A DNA stretch of 38,151 bases from Thermoanaerobaculia bacterium (GCA_027069135.1 JALXFE010000533.1:1-38151); one strand, 5' to 3'. Positions 16,618-27,165 are shown, numbered from the stretch's first letter. Notes: generated from the letters alone by a model not told the origin. Numbers and translations are program-made.

Positions 16618-17706
16618 TCAGGAGTCTTCGGTCGGCGGCTGGGGAACCAAGCTACCGTCGACATCTTCACCGAGGATGGTGAAGGGATCCCGTTTCGGGG
16701 CGGCGACGGCGTCTCGGTACCCCGCAGCGTCCGGTGGGACGTGATCCACGATATAGGCCTCTTCGGCCAGCTCGCGGAGGTAATTCTCGAATTTTTCCGC
16801 GAAAAGGCGGTTTTGTTCGCGATAGCGGATGCGATTCTTGACCTCGTTGAAGGGAAGCTCGGTAGCTTCCTGGATTCCCACGAGCTGGAGGATGTGCAGG
16901 CCGCCCCGGCCTTCGATGGGCTCGCTGACCTCCCCGGCTTTGAGCTGCCACAGGGGATCCTTCAGGGCGGGATCGATGTCGGTGTCGGTCACCCAGCCGA
17001 GATTGACGACCCCGCTGGAGGTTTCAGCGGCGGATAGCTCAGCGGCGATGGTCTCCAGGCTTTCACCGGCGCGGAGGCGCCCCACCGTCGCCGCCGCCAG
17101 CTCCCGTTGCTCCTCAGCGGAGAGGGCGCTGTCCTCGAGAATGATGAGCTCCCGAGCATCGCGCTTTTCCGCCACCGCAAAATCGGCGATGTTGGCTCGG
17201 TAGACCCGCCGCAACTCGTCTTCCTCGACGGAAATCTGCGATCGGACCTCCTGACCCACCACCTTTTGAAGACGGATCTCGACCTCGAATTGCTTGCGGA
17301 ACTTCGGCATGTCCATGCCGAAGGATTGGAGGGCTTCGTTCAGCTCTTCTTTGGTAGTGATCTTGTTTCGCTCCATCATGGACTGGATCTCTTCGTCGAT
17401 TTCCTGTTCGGTGACGAAAAGCTCCAGCTGGTCGGCGCGGGATTGAAGGAGGAGCTCTTGGAAGATGTCCCGCATGACCCGCTTGGGCAGCTCCGCGAAC
17501 ATCCGGTCCCGATCCTCCGGGCTGAGCTGCGGATTGCGCAGCAGCTCCTCGCGCAGTCCCGCTCGCCGTTCGAGGTAGTCGTAGAGGGTCGTGATGCGAT
17601 CGTTGACCCGCAAAATGACCTGGTTGACGACCTCGCCGGCAGTCGCCGGGAGGCCAGCGACGAGCATGGATAGCAACAAGCTAGAGAGCGCGATTTTTCG
17701 CAGCAA
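16618..17706 (-). CDS. SurA-like periplasmic chaperone / peptidyl-prolyl isomerase (TTG start)
   Basis: The 362-residue product resembles SurA, the periplasmic chaperone for outer-membrane proteins. From the TTG at 17706 it has a clean signal peptide: LRK charge, a hydrophobic core, and cleavage expected after ATA at residue 23. A SurA N-terminal domain follows, starting VVNQVILRVNDRITTLYDY and spanning roughly residues 24-165. One parvulin/PpiC domain spans about 181-277 (SSGVVNLGWV, LKAGEVSEPIEGRGGLHI). A charged tail ends the protein. GAGGG at 17714-17718, seven bases upstream, supports the TTG. Farther upstream starts would bury the signal peptide. It overlaps the preceding PpiC gene by 26 bp, so the two are translated together. 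Only one PpiC domain is visible, against two in E. coli SurA. Confidence 0.85.
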   Translation of the reverse strand: MLRKIALSSLLLSMLVAGLPATAGEVVNQVILRVNDRITTLYDYLERRAGLREELLRNPQLSPEDRDRMFAELPKRVMRDIFQELLLQSRADQLELFVTEQEIDEEIQSMMERNKITTKEELNEALQSFGMDMPKFRKQFEVEIRLQKVVGQEVRSQISVEEDELRRVYRANIADFAVAEKRDARELIILEDSALSAEEQRELAAATVGRLRAGESLETIAAELSAAETSSGVVNLGWVTDTDIDPALKDPLWQLKAGEVSEPIEGRGGLHILQLVGIQEATELPFNEVKNRIRYREQNRLFAEKFENYLRELAEEAYIVDHVPPDAAGYRDAVAAPKRDPFTILGEDVDGSLVPQPPTEDS

Positions 17707-18562
17707 GGTAAAACCCTCGGTATTCGAACGGCAGATTCCGTTCGTAGATCTCGATATTGTAACGGTCGCGGGCACGGCGTAACAAATTCAGCAGCTCCAC
17801 GTCGACTTTCGCCTGGCGGAGGCGGTTCCGGATTCCCGTTTCCACTTGAGCAATGGGCGCCGTCTCCGCGGGCATGTGCTGTGTTACCTGAAAAATGTGA
17901 AATCCATATTCCGTCGGCACGATGGGGCTGATCTCCCCGGGGGCGAGGCCAAAGACCGTCTCGGCAAAAGCCGGGGGAAGGTCGTTGCGGCTGAGCTCAC
18001 CCTGGTCGCCACCCCCGGAGCTCGGGTCGAGGGAGCTTCGGGCTGCGACCGCCGCGAAGTCCTCGCCGGCCTCAAGAGCGGCGAGAGCTGCTTCGGCCTG
18101 GTGCCGCTCTTCGACCAGAATCTGACGCAGACGTACCCTCTCCGGGCGTTCGAACTCGCTGCGGTGTTGGTCGTAATAGACCTCCACCTGGGTCCGGGGA
18201 ACCTCGTGGAGAACCTCGGCCAGCATCGCTTCGGTGGCGAGGCGTTTGGGGGTCGAGGCCGTCGCGAACCCCTCTTCGTTGGCCAGTCGGTAGATCAGCT
18301 CTTCGTCGATGAACTGATCGAAAAGGCGGCTCATGGCGATGGCGGAGAGCTTCGCCGGATCGGTCCCGACATTGAGCTTGAGGTATTCCTCGAACACTTT
18401 GTAGGGCAACTCGTCCTGACCGACCCGCGCGGCCGAATCACTGGGCGGTAAGGTGGTCGGGCCGCAGGCGGTCACCAGCAAGGAGGCGGTCAGGGCCGCC
18501 AAGGCGACGGGGGCGCAGGGCCTTGCTCCGAAGAGTCTGGTGGAGATCATGGGCGCTCTCAT
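17681..18562 (-). CDS. PpiC-type peptidyl-prolyl isomerase lipoprotein
   Basis: The 293-residue product is a predicted periplasm-facing lipoprotein. A hydrophobic signal ends in the lipobox LVTAC with Cys33, followed by a Pro/Ser linker. A SurA_N-like helical region (about 50-130) precedes one parvulin domain at about 141-228 (RVRLRQILV, SSLDPSSGGGDQGELSRNDL, EYGFHIFQVTQ). This family resembles PrsA/PpiD-type foldases that assist secreted or outer-membrane proteins. Its start overlaps the mfd stop as ATGA, and its end overlaps the SurA-like gene, so two foldases form a pair behind mfd. A downstream ATG at 18550 would shorten it by four residues without touching the signal. Confidence 0.85.
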   Translation of the reverse strand: MRAPMISTRLFGARPCAPVALAALTASLLVTACGPTTLPPSDSAARVGQDELPYKVFEEYLKLNVGTDPAKLSAIAMSRLFDQFIDEELIYRLANEEGFATASTPKRLATEAMLAEVLHEVPRTQVEVYYDQHRSEFERPERVRLRQILVEERHQAEAALAALEAGEDFAAVAARSSLDPSSGGGDQGELSRNDLPPAFAETVFGLAPGEISPIVPTEYGFHIFQVTQHMPAETAPIAQVETGIRNRLRQAKVDVELLNLLRRARDRYNIEIYERNLPFEYRGFYLAAKNRAL

Positions 18563-21500
18563 GCGCCTTCCGCCGGGGCTCCGGCCCCGAGAGCCGCCAA
18601 GACCTGCTGCGTTTGTTCCAAGACGCTTTCTCCTCCGGCCGCGGATAGGGTCAGGACGCCGGTAGGGCTGAAGGTGGCCCCGGGATTCTCCGAAACGTAG
18701 GCGATCAGGCGTTCTACGTCCACCAGCGCGTCTTGCCGTAGGCGGACCACCAGTTTACCTCGCTGAGAGGATATCGATTGAACTCGCAGGGCCTCCGCTT
18801 GGCGCTTGACGGCCGAGACCCGCAGGAGGGTGCGGATCGAGGAGGGTGCTGTACCGAAGCGATCCTCGAGCTCGGCGAGGAGGTCGTCTTGTTCCTCTTC
18901 GGCGGCGGCAATCTTGCGGTAGATCTCCATACGAAGGTTGGTGTCGCTGACGTATTCTTCCGGGATGGACAGGGGAACCGGTAGATCGATGGTGGTGGAC
19001 GGCGCCTCGACGACGGTTTCACCCCGCAGCTCTCGTACCGCCTCTTCCAACATTTTGAGGTAGGTTTCGATTCCCACGGCGGCGATATGTCCGCTCTGCT
19101 CCGCGCCGAGGAGATTGCCGGCACCGCGGATCTCCAGGTCCCGGGCTGCGATACGGAAGCCCGCCCCCAGGTCTGAAAACTCCCGGATGGCCGCGAGCCG
19201 CTTGCGGGCATCCTCCGAGAGGACGCGATCCCTCGGTACCAAGAGGTAGCAGTAGGCGAGCTGGTTGCTGCGACCGACACGGCCCCGCAGCTGGTATAGC
19301 TGGGCGAGACCGAAACGATCTGCCCGGTGGACGATCATGGTATTGACGTTAGGGATGTCGATCCCGTTCTCGATGATGGTCGTGGCCAGCAGAACGTCGA
19401 ATTCGTGGGCCGTGAAGGCGTGCATGCGGTTGGAGAGTTCTCGTTCATCGAGTTGACCGTGACCGACGGTGATGCGGGCCGCGGGCACGGTCTCCTTGAG
19501 GAACGCCTGCATTTCCTCGATGTTCTCGACCCGGTTGTGGACGAAGTAGACCTGTCCCCCCCGCTCCAACTCGAATTCGATGGCCTCCCGGATGAGCTCG
19601 GAGGTAAAGGGTAGGATCGCGGTCTCCACCGCCATCCGGTCCTTGGGCGGGGTCTCGATAACCGAGAGGTCTCGGACCCCGGCCAAGGAGAGCTGCAGAG
19701 TTCGGGGAACCGGCGTGGCGGACATGGCGAGGATGTGGACGTTCTTTTTCAGCCTCTTGAGGCGTTCTTTTTGAGCGACCCCGAAACGTTGCTCCTCGTC
19801 GATGATCAACAGGCCCACATTGGCGAATTTGATCTTGCCGCCGAGCAGACGGTGGGTGCCCACTAGGATGTCCAATGTTCCTTTTGCCAGCCGGGCCGTG
19901 ATGTCTCGAACCTGCGCCGGCGTCCGGAAACGGGAAATCATGTCGACGGAGACGGGAAACCCGGCAAACCGCCTTCTGAAAGTCTCCAGATGCTGGTCCG
20001 CGAGGATCGTCGTCGGAGCCAGCACGGCGACCTGGAACCCGCCGTCGACAGCCTTGAAGGCCGCACGCATGGCGACTTCCGTCTTGCCGTAGCCGACATC
20101 TCCACAAAGCAGGCGATCCATCGGTCGCTCGTTGCCCAGATCCTCTTTGATGGTGTTGATGGCCTCGAGTTGGTCCGGAGTTTCCTCGAACTCGAAAGCG
20201 GCTTCGAATTGTTGCACCAACTCGCTGTCTTGGGGCATGGCCGGTGCTTTGGCCAGCTGGCGCTCCGCATAGAGTTTCAAGAGCCCTTCCGCCATCTGCC
20301 GCAGACTGCTGCGAATACGGCTCTTGGTTCGATTCCAGGAGGTGCCGCCGAGGGTGTCCAGCCGAGGGGCGACGCCTTCGATGCCACTGAATTTCTGAAC
20401 CTGATCCAGCCGGGAGAGAGGCAGCAGGAGGGTCTTGCCGCTGCGGTAGGCGATTTCCATCACCTCGACCCCGGCGCTGACCGGAGCCGAGGCGCCTTGC
20501 AGGGTCGGGGGTAGGGAGGCGGAGGTATCGGTGTCCCCTCCGACGGTGCGCAGGGCGACGAATTTGCCGATTCCGTGGTCCGCGTGGACGACGAAATCAC
20601 CGATTCGCAGATCCCGAAGGCTGGCGATGAAGGGGCCGAACCGGGCTTTTGGCTTGCGCACCACCGGCGCCATCTGGCCGAAGAGCTGGTGTTCGCTGTA
20701 GAGGGTCAAGGCCGCCAGGGGAAATCGAAAACCCCTCTGGAGCTCGCCTCCGACCAAGGTGGCGCCTTTCCCCCGCCCTTCCAAGAGCTCTTCCAGTTGC
20801 CCTCGTCGTTCCGGCGCCACTGCCACCAGAACCGTATCGCCCCGAGCCTTGGCCGCTGCGACCTCGGTGGGAAACCGGGGCAGCTGACTCTGAAAGGAAT
20901 CGGTGGTGATCGCCTCGAAATCTGCCGCGTTCTTGGCACCGATGCCAAGGCTTCTAATCCGCACGGTCGCTTTGCGGGCCGCCAGCAGGACATCCTCCAC
21001 CGAGAGCTCCAACTCCTCCGGCGGCAGGGCCAGGCGTTGTTGGCAACGTCGCGCCTCGAACTCCTGCTCCAGAAGGGTGCCGTGGTTGCGGATCTCCTCT
21101 TCCAACTCGTCCGGGGCGACGGCCATCCAGAGGGCATCGGTCAAGAGGTCGGCCAAGGAAGACGTCTGTGAGGCGAGGAGGGGCAGATAGTTCTGCCAGC
21201 CGGGAAAGCCGCCGGTTTCGTGGAGCTGCCGAGCCTTCTCGGCGCCGTCCTGGGAGACCGAGGGGCCTTCCACTTCCCCGATCAGGCGGGCCAGGTGTCG
21301 GGCATCCTCGCCGCCCTCCGGAAACAGCCCCAGGGGAAGAATCCGAAGGCTGTCCCGACGTTCCTCAGAGCGTTGGGTCATGGGGTCGAAGCTGCGAATC
21401 GATTCCACCGTGTCGCCGAAGAAGTCCAGGCGTATCGGCGATGCATGGCCCGGCGGGAAGAGATCGAAAACGCCCCCTCGTACGGCGAGCTCTCCAACCT

Positions 21501-22005
21501 CGGAGACCAGATCTCTGCGGACATACCCGTAGGTGACCAGGTGGCGGGCCAGGTCTTCCATGGAGATCTCCTGGTCCGGCGTGACGGTTCGCACCGCCGC
21601 GGCGAAAACTTCCGCCGTCGGAAGTCGGCGGAACAAGGCGCGGGGGGTACAGACGATCGTGGCGGAGGTGCCGGCGACGACACGGTCGAGAGCCACGGCC
21701 TCCTGGGCTCGGACCATGAGACTCGGTTCCGCTTCCTGGTAGGGGCTCAAGGACGGCGCCGGGAAATAAACGGCCTCGGCGCCGGACATGAAGAAGGCCG
21801 CCGCTTCCACCCAGGACAGGGCGTCAGCTTCTCGGGGCACCAGGACGAGAAGTCGCCGTTTCAGGTCCTCGCCGAGGAGCTGCCCGACCCAGGCCGCGGC
21901 GGGTAGGGGTAGGCGCAGAGCGTCTCCCCCATGTTCCAGGAGGGAGCGATAAGGAGCGCTGTCACGGATGAGCTGGGAGCTCGGATCCCAGGGGCGGAAG
22001 TCCAT
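18559..22005 (-). CDS. mfd: Transcription-repair coupling factor Mfd
   Basis: Mfd displaces RNA polymerase stalled at DNA lesions and recruits UvrA. The 1148-residue protein has the full family architecture. The UvrB-homology module is at the N-terminus (VFDLFPPGHASPIRLDFFGD). The RNA polymerase interacting CarD/RID domain lies at about 465-570 (GDFVVHADHGIGKFVALRTV). A RecG-like translocase has Walker A GDVGYGKTE from residue 635 and DEEQ at 736-739. The second helicase lobe contains RGRVGRSNQLAYCY, and a C-terminal TRCF domain follows. No Shine-Dalgarno precedes the ATG. A TAACAT hexamer nine bases upstream suggests a leaderless transcript. It heads an apparent mfd-ppiC-surA operon and diverges from the antiporter gene. 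Confidence 0.98.
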   Translation of the reverse strand: MDFRPWDPSSQLIRDSAPYRSLLEHGGDALRLPLPAAAWVGQLLGEDLKRRLLVLVPREADALSWVEAAAFFMSGAEAVYFPAPSLSPYQEAEPSLMVRAQEAVALDRVVAGTSATIVCTPRALFRRLPTAEVFAAAVRTVTPDQEISMEDLARHLVTYGYVRRDLVSEVGELAVRGGVFDLFPPGHASPIRLDFFGDTVESIRSFDPMTQRSEERRDSLRILPLGLFPEGGEDARHLARLIGEVEGPSVSQDGAEKARQLHETGGFPGWQNYLPLLASQTSSLADLLTDALWMAVAPDELEEEIRNHGTLLEQEFEARRCQQRLALPPEELELSVEDVLLAARKATVRIRSLGIGAKNAADFEAITTDSFQSQLPRFPTEVAAAKARGDTVLVAVAPERRGQLEELLEGRGKGATLVGGELQRGFRFPLAALTLYSEHQLFGQMAPVVRKPKARFGPFIASLRDLRIGDFVVHADHGIGKFVALRTVGGDTDTSASLPPTLQGASAPVSAGVEVMEIAYRSGKTLLLPLSRLDQVQKFSGIEGVAPRLDTLGGTSWNRTKSRIRSSLRQMAEGLLKLYAERQLAKAPAMPQDSELVQQFEAAFEFEETPDQLEAINTIKEDLGNERPMDRLLCGDVGYGKTEVAMRAAFKAVDGGFQVAVLAPTTILADQHLETFRRRFAGFPVSVDMISRFRTPAQVRDITARLAKGTLDILVGTHRLLGGKIKFANVGLLIIDEEQRFGVAQKERLKRLKKNVHILAMSATPVPRTLQLSLAGVRDLSVIETPPKDRMAVETAILPFTSELIREAIEFELERGGQVYFVHNRVENIEEMQAFLKETVPAARITVGHGQLDERELSNRMHAFTAHEFDVLLATTIIENGIDIPNVNTMIVHRADRFGLAQLYQLRGRVGRSNQLAYCYLLVPRDRVLSEDARKRLAAIREFSDLGAGFRIAARDLEIRGAGNLLGAEQSGHIAAVGIETYLKMLEEAVRELRGETVVEAPSTTIDLPVPLSIPEEYVSDTNLRMEIYRKIAAAEEEQDDLLAELEDRFGTAPSSIRTLLRVSAVKRQAEALRVQSISSQRGKLVVRLRQDALVDVERLIAYVSENPGATFSPTGVLTLSAAGGESVLEQTQQVLAALGAGAPAEGA

Positions 22006-22014
22006 AAGGCGCCG

Positions 22015-22020
22015 ATGTTA
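22015..22020 (-). promoter_or_regulatory. Candidate -10 box of mfd (leaderless)
   Basis: TAACAT on the minus strand ends nine bases before the mfd ATG and matches TATAAT at four of six positions. No convincing -35 lies 16-18 bp upstream. A second TAACAT copy occurs at 22055-22060 in the same orientation. The short distance would place the transcript start at or within a few bases of the ATG. Confidence 0.4.
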
Positions 22021-22076
22021 CACGCAGCCACCCCTCAAATACGCCAAAAAACCAATGTTAGGATAGGCCGGGTCTG

Positions 22077-22082
22077 TAGAAT
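22077..22082 (+). promoter_or_regulatory. Candidate -10 box of the antiporter gene
   Basis: TAGAAT matches five of six -10 positions and lies 24 bp before the ATG at 22107. This leaves a short leader with GAGG seven bases before the start codon. No good -35 is visible 17 bp upstream. The 101-bp divergent gap therefore contains signals for both mfd and the antiporter. Confidence 0.4.
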
Positions 22083-22106
22083 TAAAGGCTTTGGAGAGGA
22101 AGTTGG

Positions 22107-23522
22107 ATGCGTCGCGCCTGGATTGCCCTCGCTCTTTTGGGCGCCCTCATGATTTTGCGTTCGGACCCTGAAGGGTCGGCCTCCTTCGCAGCGGAAGCCC
22201 CATCCTCACAAGACCTGGCCGCTGAAAACTCGGCCTCAGAAAACCCGTCCCCTGAAAATCTCTCGGCACAGGATCACGGTGGCGGTCACGGCGGTGCGGT
22301 AGCGCCGGTTCTCCTCGCCCTGGTCATCATCCTGACGGGAGCCAAGCTGGCGGGCGAAGCCTTTGTGCGCATGGGGCAACCCGCGGTACTCGGGGAGCTG
22401 GTGTTCGGTGTGATCCTCGGAAACCTCGCGCTTGTCAACTTCAAAGCTTTGGAGTTCATCGGGAGCAGCGAGGGAGTTACGGTCTTGGCCGAGATCGGCG
22501 TCGTGCTCCTGCTATTCGAGGTGGGGCTCGAATCCAATATTCGCGAAATGCTCTCGGTGGGCCCGTCGAGCCTCTTCGTGGCAGTACTCGGGGTGATCAC
22601 GCCATTCTTTCTCGGATGGGGTCTTTCCGCCGTCATGCTGCCTCACCTCGATACCTTGGTACACCTTTTCATCGGCGCCACTCTCTGCGCCACGAGCGTC
22701 GGCATCACGGCCCGCGTCTTGGCGGACCTGGGTCGACTCCGGTCCCCGGAAACCAAGGTGATCCTGGGCGCTGCGGTCATCGATGACATCCTCGGATTGG
22801 TGATTCTGGCCGTTGTGCAAGGGGCGATCCTGGCGAGTGGAACCGGGGAGGCTCTCGAGGTCTCCAGTATCTTGGTGATCTTGGTCAAGGCGGTGGTCTT
22901 TCTTGTCGGTGCCGTCGTGTTGGGTACCTGGCTCTCCCCCAAGCTCTTCCTGCTCGCCAGTCGACTGCAAGTCAAAGGAATCCTCTTGGCCCTGAGCTTG
23001 GCTTTCTGCTTCCTCTTGGCCTGGCTGGCCAGCGCCATCGACCTCGCGCCGATCGTCGGAGCCTTCGCCGCCGGATTGATCCTCGACTCTCTCCACTACA
23101 GGGACTTTCTCGACAAGGGCGAGCATCACCTCGAAGAGCTCCTCCATCCCATCAACACGTTCCTGGTACCGGTTTTCTTCGTGTTGATGGGAACCAAAGT
23201 AGATCTCTCCACCTTTGGTCAGGAAGGGGTTTTGGTCTTCGCTCTCTTGCTTTCCGCCGCCGCGGTCATCGGCAAGATGGTGTGTGTGGTCGGGGTGCGA
23301 GAAAAACATCTCGATCGGTTGTCCATCGCCATCGGGATGGTCCCGCGGGGAGAAGTCGGGCTGATCTTCGTCAACGTCGGAGCTGGGCTGATGCTCCACG
23401 GCCGGCCGGTGATCGACGACACGGTCCTGTCGGCGGTGGTCATCATGGTGATCGTCACGACCTTGATGACTCCTCCGGCTCTGAAGATCAGCTTGGGGCG
23501 GAAGGTCGCGAGGACGGCGTAA
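22107..23522 (+). CDS. CPA2-family monovalent cation:proton antiporter
   Basis: The 471-residue membrane protein belongs to the NhaA/NapA/KefB-like CPA2 group, exchanging Na+ or K+ for protons across the inner membrane. About a dozen hydrophobic helices follow the N-terminal region (from VAPVLLALVIILTGAKLAG). The pair Asp226-Asp227 in AAVIDDILGLV is the paired acidic site of electrogenic antiporters such as NapA. IGMVPRGEVGLIFVNVG is also a family segment. The first 60 residues are unusual: a signal-like hydrophobic stretch, then a short Ser/Glu/Asn/Pro repeat and a His/Gly patch (DHGGGHGG). There is no C-terminal TrkA-N (RCK) domain, so it is not a full KefB. Which cation it carries cannot be read from sequence. 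Confidence 0.9.
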   Translation: MRRAWIALALLGALMILRSDPEGSASFAAEAPSSQDLAAENSASENPSPENLSAQDHGGGHGGAVAPVLLALVIILTGAKLAGEAFVRMGQPAVLGELVFGVILGNLALVNFKALEFIGSSEGVTVLAEIGVVLLLFEVGLESNIREMLSVGPSSLFVAVLGVITPFFLGWGLSAVMLPHLDTLVHLFIGATLCATSVGITARVLADLGRLRSPETKVILGAAVIDDILGLVILAVVQGAILASGTGEALEVSSILVILVKAVVFLVGAVVLGTWLSPKLFLLASRLQVKGILLALSLAFCFLLAWLASAIDLAPIVGAFAAGLILDSLHYRDFLDKGEHHLEELLHPINTFLVPVFFVLMGTKVDLSTFGQEGVLVFALLLSAAAVIGKMVCVVGVREKHLDRLSIAIGMVPRGEVGLIFVNVGAGLMLHGRPVIDDTVLSAVVIMVIVTTLMTPPALKISLGRKVARTA

Positions 23523-23552
23523 TCCGGCATGGATCGCCGATCGGGGGGTCTC

Positions 23553-25207
<1,655 letters not shown>

Positions 25208-25325
25208 TCAATAAGCCCCCCTTGTCCAAGGCGGGGCAAGAAAGGTCGGATTCGCAACGGGTTCGCCCGTGGCAAAGGCTCTGTCGCAAGAGATCGTATC
25301 TCGCCGGGGATCTGTAGGTCCACGA

Positions 25326-25364
25326 CCTCGCCTCCGCCCGGGACAAGCCCCGGCGGCGGCGAGG
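25326..25364 (-). terminator. Strong GC hairpin between the hydrolase gene and eno
   Basis: The minus strand forms a stem of seven, five and three base pairs (CCTCGCC/GGCGAGG, CCGCC/GGCGG, GGG/CCC) separated by single mismatches, with loop CTTGT. It begins about 15 bp after the hydrolase stop. There is no T-run, so it would be an atypical terminator. The remaining gap toward eno holds only a weak TACGAT -10-like hexamer within GAGATACGATCTC. Confidence 0.45.
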
Positions 25365-25378
25365 GGGTGTCTGGGGCG

Positions 25379-26995
25379 CTAGGGGCAGGTAGCGAAAGCC
25401 TGCGTATCCGTCAGCGCCGGTGACCGGGTCCGCAGCGGGTTGGTGTAGCTCTTCTCGAGGCCGGTGTCGGTGTCCGTAACCGTAAGTGTGTACTCGACGT
25501 TGGTTGTCGCGGCACTGAAGACCCAAAAGTGGTTGTTTGTGTTGCAGCCGTTGAGGACCTTGACCAACATCTCCCAGTTGTCCGGGTTGAAGAAGTAGAA
25601 GAGGCCGGAATCGTCCGTCCCGGGCCCTGGGCTGCGCCCGATACCGTCTACCCCCTGGAAGTTCCTCCAATCCACTTCGACGCGGAACCGGCCTTCGTTG
25701 AGGCAGAGGACTTCCGGACTCGGCTCACAGGTTTCCCGGCGTCGGACCCGTCCCTCGAAATTCGGAACGTTGAAGCCCGGATCGATACGACAAGGCCCTT
25801 GGGCGAGGCCCCCGGCCTCGAGTCCTTGGCAGGTGGCCTGGAGTCCGGCCGCCGTCGGTTGCCCTAGGCCGGCGACCCAGCCTCGAAGGTTCTCCCAAGC
25901 GGAGACCAGCTCGGCCTCGGTGAAGCCACAATGGGTGGGTTCGTCCTCGACGACGATTCCGAGGGTGAATTGGTTCGCAGGGATCTTGGCTGCGTAATCC
26001 GACTCGTTTTCGACCAGGACGAGGCCGTCCTTGTCGGTGTGCAAGGAGACGATCTTGACATTGCCGATGTTGCCGTTGGGGGTGTAGTGCTCGAACAGAA
26101 GCTTCCGGGCCGCCGGGTCGAAGGAGACCCTCTCGACATCGGCGTTCACGCCCGCGTTGCCGTAGTCCACTTTGGAGTTGCCGAGGGCCGCCTGGCCCCC
26201 CAACTTGCCCGGGTCGAAGCTGAGATCCGCCAGCCCGAAAGTGACGAACCCCATATCGGTGAGAATGAAGCTCTCCGGAAGACCGGTGAGGGCGACGATT
26301 TCCGCCAGTCGCTCCACCTGCCCGGCGGTGCGGAGGTTCGGCGGCTGCAACACTCCAAAACAAGTATTGACCGCGAGGGCCAAGGCGTTGGGGTCGAAGC
26401 TCGGATCTGGAGGAAACGGCAGACCCTGGGCTCCTCCGCCGATGGCTGCCCCGGGAACGTCGCCACATAGGTGGTCGTAGAGCAAGCGGAGGTCGAGACC
26501 GCCGTCCCAGACCTTGCTTCCGGCCAGGGCGCCGCAGATCGGGAGGGCGCCGACCACATTCCCCAAATCTCCCTGCTCCAAGGCTTGAGCGGTAACGATT
26601 CCCCCGAGGGAAGCACCGTAGACGAGGACCTGATCCGGGACGCCGACCTCGGCCTCGAAGATATCGACCATCTCGTCGTTGTCTCGGACGGTATTGAAGA
26701 GGGCCCAGCCGGTCAGGCTGTAGCTGGAAGCCGCCACGGCATAGCCTTCCGACAGGTGAAGCTCCGCTAAGGGGCCCAGATCGTCCACTGGATCGATGGG
26801 CGCAAGGCTGAATCCGTGATTCCAGATCACCAGCCCGTCCGCCGGCTGCCAGCCGACGGGTACCATGATCTGATAGAAGGCTCCGCTGGCCGTTTGCCCC
26901 CTGAGCTCCCGTTGGGACCAAGCGGGTTCTGCTATGGAACATAGCAAGAGCACCCAGGCCGTGAGGGCGGTGATGATTCCTCGAAGCTTCCGCAT
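25379..26995 (-). CDS. Secreted alpha/beta hydrolase with lineage-type C-terminal domain
   Basis: The 538-residue product is predicted to be exported. The signal peptide is about residues 1-27 and ends AWSQ. The hydrolase fold shows the oxyanion-type WNHG (58-61) and the nucleophile elbow VYGASLGGIV with Ser130, which fits an esterase or peptidase-like serine hydrolase. A likely catalytic His region is DEPTHCGF. The last 108 residues (from CLNEGRFRVEV) form a separate domain with NPDNWEMLVKVLNGC and EYTLTVTDTDTG. I recall this domain at the ends of many secreted proteins in Acidobacteriota-like genomes, with no known function. The ATG at 26995 has GAGGAGG seven bases upstream. The substrate is unknown. 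Confidence 0.75.
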   Translation of the reverse strand: MRKLRGIITALTAWVLLLCSIAEPAWSQRELRGQTASGAFYQIMVPVGWQPADGLVIWNHGFSLAPIDPVDDLGPLAELHLSEGYAVAASSYSLTGWALFNTVRDNDEMVDIFEAEVGVPDQVLVYGASLGGIVTAQALEQGDLGNVVGALPICGALAGSKVWDGGLDLRLLYDHLCGDVPGAAIGGGAQGLPFPPDPSFDPNALALAVNTCFGVLQPPNLRTAGQVERLAEIVALTGLPESFILTDMGFVTFGLADLSFDPGKLGGQAALGNSKVDYGNAGVNADVERVSFDPAARKLLFEHYTPNGNIGNVKIVSLHTDKDGLVLVENESDYAAKIPANQFTLGIVVEDEPTHCGFTEAELVSAWENLRGWVAGLGQPTAAGLQATCQGLEAGGLAQGPCRIDPGFNVPNFEGRVRRRETCEPSPEVLCLNEGRFRVEVDWRNFQGVDGIGRSPGPGTDDSGLFYFFNPDNWEMLVKVLNGCNTNNHFWVFSAATTNVEYTLTVTDTDTGLEKSYTNPLRTRSPALTDTQAFATCP

Positions 26996-27165
26996 GTCCG
27001 GACCTCCTCGTCGCTCGGATCGGCATGCGAAGACGAAACGCGCCAAGCGGCAAGAATCGAAGCGTCCACGCCGGCAGACCTCAGTGTTTTCGAAAAGCGC
27101 ACTCTACGGTATCAGATCGCCGCGCCCTCCCTCTCCCGTCATCGGCCCGTCTCGGTTTCGTGGGT

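Noticed and set aside
22512-23399. Minus-strand open frame opposite the antiporter
   Set aside because: Highly charged Asp/Glu/Gln/His sequence typical of the antisense of a membrane protein.
23523-23552. Bidirectional terminator between the antiporter and ftsB
   Set aside because: Only 30 bp with no stable hairpin or T-run recognised.
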